From assembly GCF_001750685.1 (NCBI RefSeq), contig NZ_CP017269.1:2025416-2089415 (forward strand): a stretch of DNA of 64,000 nucleotides. Reading direction: 5' to 3'. Every line of letters begins with the position of its first letter. The stretch's first letter is position 1. Positions 62,231 through 64,000 of this stretch are shown here, one piece after another. The notes under the pieces were generated by a model. The model was not told the origin of the DNA, searched no databases, and saw only the letters and a list, made by a program, of their open reading frames with translations. This stretch comes from Geosporobacter ferrireducens. Lineage in GTDB: Bacteria > Bacillota > Clostridia > Peptostreptococcales > Thermotaleaceae. Made by a program: the position numbers and the translations under genes.

Positions 62231-64000
62231 TTATCTAAAATAATCAATTCCTGCCCGAAAAATCTGTTGATCCTTCTCTCCCGGCACGTTCACTGCGATA
62301 TTGCTTCCAGTTCTTTCTGAATGCCCCATTTTGCCCAATATTCTACCATCAGGACTGGTGATCCCCTCTACAGCATGTACGGACCCGTTTGGATTATAAG
62401 CAATATCATAGGATGCATTACCGCTAGGATCTACATACTGGGTAGCAATCTGTCCACGTTGAATCATTTCCTCCAAGACTTCTGCCTTCGCTACAAACCT
62501 GCCTTCTCCATGAGAAACTGCAATCCTATGAATATCCCCTACCTGCAGGTTTGCAAACCACGGCGATAGGGTAGAAGCCACCCTTGTCTCCACCATCCGG
62601 GATGCATGCCGCCCAATCCGGTTAAAAGTTAAGGTTGGACAATCTTCATGGATATCGAAGATTTCCCCATAAGGCAGCAGCCCTAGCTTGACCAGCGCCT
62701 GGAATCCATTGCATATCCCTAGCATTAGCCCGTCCCGCTTTTGGAGCAGCTCCATCACAGCTTCCTTGATTCTTGGGTTTCGGAAAACCGTAGCAATAAA
62801 TTTGCCTGACCCGTCGGGCTCATCTCCGGCGCTAAATCCTCCCGGCAGCATAATGATCTGGGCCTGTTCAATAGCTTCTGCCATCTTGGCAATAGAATTT
62901 TCTATATCCGACGCGCTTAGATTTCTAAATACAAAGGTCTCTACTTTTCCGCCTGCCTTTTCAAAGGCTCTTGCAGAATCCACTTCACAGTTGGTTCCCG
63001 GAAAAGCAGGGATGAAAACTCTTGGTTTCGCAATCCTAACAGCCGGCTTGCACCGGCTTCTGTCTGCATAGGAAATTTGTTGCGCAGTTCCTTGAATTGA
63101 AGCTGTCTTTGTGGGGAATATCTTCTCTAAAGGCGCTTCCCATGCTTTCAGTGCTTCCTCCAAGGAGATGCTTGTATCATCATTGAAGGAAATGATCCGA
63201 TCTGCCGTTGTGGAACCTAACACCCTGTAAGGAATGTCTGCCAGCAGGGCTTTTACGGCTTCATTCTTCGGAAGTTCCAAGATGATTGAACCATAATGAG
63301 GTGTAAAAAGGGTTTCTGCATCCATATGTGCTTCAAATCGAAGCCCTATTTGATTTCCAAAACACATCTTACTAATGGCGGCTGCTAATCCTCCTTGACG
63401 CACGCTATGGGCTGCTAAAACCTTTCCTTTGTGGATACACTCGGTAATTTTTCCATAGATTTGGTCTATCGTTTGGAAATTCGGCATCTCCTGTGCATCT
63501 CGTTCAATGGGAATCCAGACAACCTGGCTCCCCCACTCTTTAAATTCTGGAGAAATAACCTTTCTTACATCTTCTGTAGCCACTGCAAAGGCTACCAAGG
63601 TAGGAGGCACATTTAAATCCTTAAAAGTTCCGGACATACTGTCCTTCCCTCCAATGGCAGGAATACCAAGTCCATGCTGTACCATATAAGCCCCTAACAA
63701 TGCACTGAAGGGTTTTCCCCATTTGCTTGGCTCTTTGCCAAGTTTTTCAAAATATTCTTGGAAAGTCAGACGAATAGTTTTATGATTTCCACCCATGGCA
63801 ACGATCTTTGCCACCGCTTCCACTACCGCATACAATGCTCCGTGGAAAGGACTCCACTTCCCAATCTTCGGATTATAACCGAAACTCATCAGCGAGCCAG
63901 TAGTTGTATCTCCCGTCAGAACAGGAATTTTGGCTGCCATACCCTCCGCCGGTGTCGTTTGATATTTACCTCCAAAAGGCATTAGAACCGTACCTGCACC
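62231..64000 (-). CDS. purL: Phosphoribosylformylglycinamidine synthase, C-terminal part (cut by window edge)
   Basis: The frame is open to the right edge, so the N-terminus lies outside. The visible roughly 590 residues include the second AIR-synthase-like half (IPAIGGKDSMSGTF, VRQGGLAAAISKM) and a C-terminal glutamine amidotransferase domain (FPGTNCEVDSARAF, MLPGGFSAGDEPDGSG, catalytic Cys in GICNGFQALVKLGLLP). It is therefore the large single-chain PurL, not the PurQ/PurL/PurS set. It converts FGAR to FGAM. Confidence 0.95.
   Translation of the reverse strand, partial: GAGTVLMPFGGKYQTTPAEGMAAKIPVLTGDTTTGSLMSFGYNPKIGKWSPFHGALYAVVEAVAKIVAMGGNHKTIRLTFQEYFEKLGKEPSKWGKPFSALLGAYMVQHGLGIPAIGGKDSMSGTFKDLNVPPTLVAFAVATEDVRKVISPEFKEWGSQVVWIPIERDAQEMPNFQTIDQIYGKITECIHKGKVLAAHSVRQGGLAAAISKMCFGNQIGLRFEAHMDAETLFTPHYGSIILELPKNEAVKALLADIPYRVLGSTTADRIISFNDDTSISLEEALKAWEAPLEKIFPTKTASIQGTAQQISYADRSRCKPAVRIAKPRVFIPAFPGTNCEVDSARAFEKAGGKVETFVFRNLSASDIENSIAKMAEAIEQAQIIMLPGGFSAGDEPDGSGKFIATVFRNPRIKEAVMELLQKRDGLMLGICNGFQALVKLGLLPYGEIFDIHEDCPTLTFNRIGRHASRMVETRVASTLSPWFANLQVGDIHRIAVSHGEGRFVAKAEVLEEMIQRGQIATQYVDPSGNASYDIAYNPNGSVHAVEGITSPDGRILGKMGHSERTGSNIAVNVPGEKDQQIFRAGIDYFR

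Overview
The window looks like the chromosome of a low-GC anaerobic Firmicute of class Clostridia. Reasons: AT-rich intergenic DNA, strong Shine-Dalgarno sequences, TTG and GTG starts, an S-box (SAM) leader, a G-box (guanine) leader, an SLH-anchored surface protein, TRAP importers and the class 1B PyrK/PyrD pair. An alkaliphile or marine-type relative such as Alkaliphilus is a guess. No rRNA, tRNA, CRISPR array, prophage or intact insertion sequence was seen.

Layout. 1-10.1 kb (minus): an operon for glycated (Amadori) amino compounds, with FrlB-, FrlC- and FrlD-like enzymes, a TRAP importer and a HyuA/HyuB (hydantoinase/5-oxoprolinase) pair between the frl genes. A divergent GntR/UTRA regulator follows, and a palindrome overlaps the operon promoter. 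11.2-12.9 kb: an SDR without its usual catalytic residues and a FAH-family enzyme. 13.2-14.9 kb: a LysM-polysaccharide deacetylase and a DtxR-type regulator share one perfect palindromic terminator. 15.2-23.0 kb (minus): heme acquisition, with an IsdE-like lipoprotein, permease, ATPase, a membrane-anchored NEAT protein and a large NEAT/SLH surface protein cut by one in-frame TAA. 23.2-28.2 kb (plus): Crp/Fnr regulator, DUF454 protein, two CydDC-like ABC half-transporters and a YgbA-family protein.

28.3-36.3 kb (minus): one compact run iclR-dctP-dctQ-dctM-carbamoylase-pyrC-pyrK-pyrD. Together these could import orotate or dihydroorotate and convert it to aspartate, CO2 and ammonia, the route described biochemically for orotate-fermenting clostridia. 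36.5-40.1 kb: a TrpR-like YerC protein, then SAM riboswitch-metN-metI-metQ and a small unknown gene. 40.1-52.6 kb (minus): peptide and amino-acid salvage, with a dipeptide epimerase, OppA-type lipoprotein, DUF3870 protein, two M20 amidohydrolases, a DUF3100 membrane pair, an SHMT paralog with altered active site, an AraC-type response regulator, a cupin-PocR histidine kinase and a Gfo/Idh/MocA oxidoreductase. Three genes here are preceded by copies of one structured leader ending in an intrinsic terminator; I do not recognise it as a known riboswitch.

52.8-53.5 kb: an Lrp regulator and a decayed membrane-protein remnant. 53.5-64.0 kb (minus): purine synthesis (purD, purH, purN, purM, purF, purC; purL runs off the right edge) with a guanine-riboswitch-controlled NCS2 purine permease between purL and purC.

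The best candidates for undescribed biology are the orotate operon, the Amadori/hydantoinase operon and the three-copy leader RNA.
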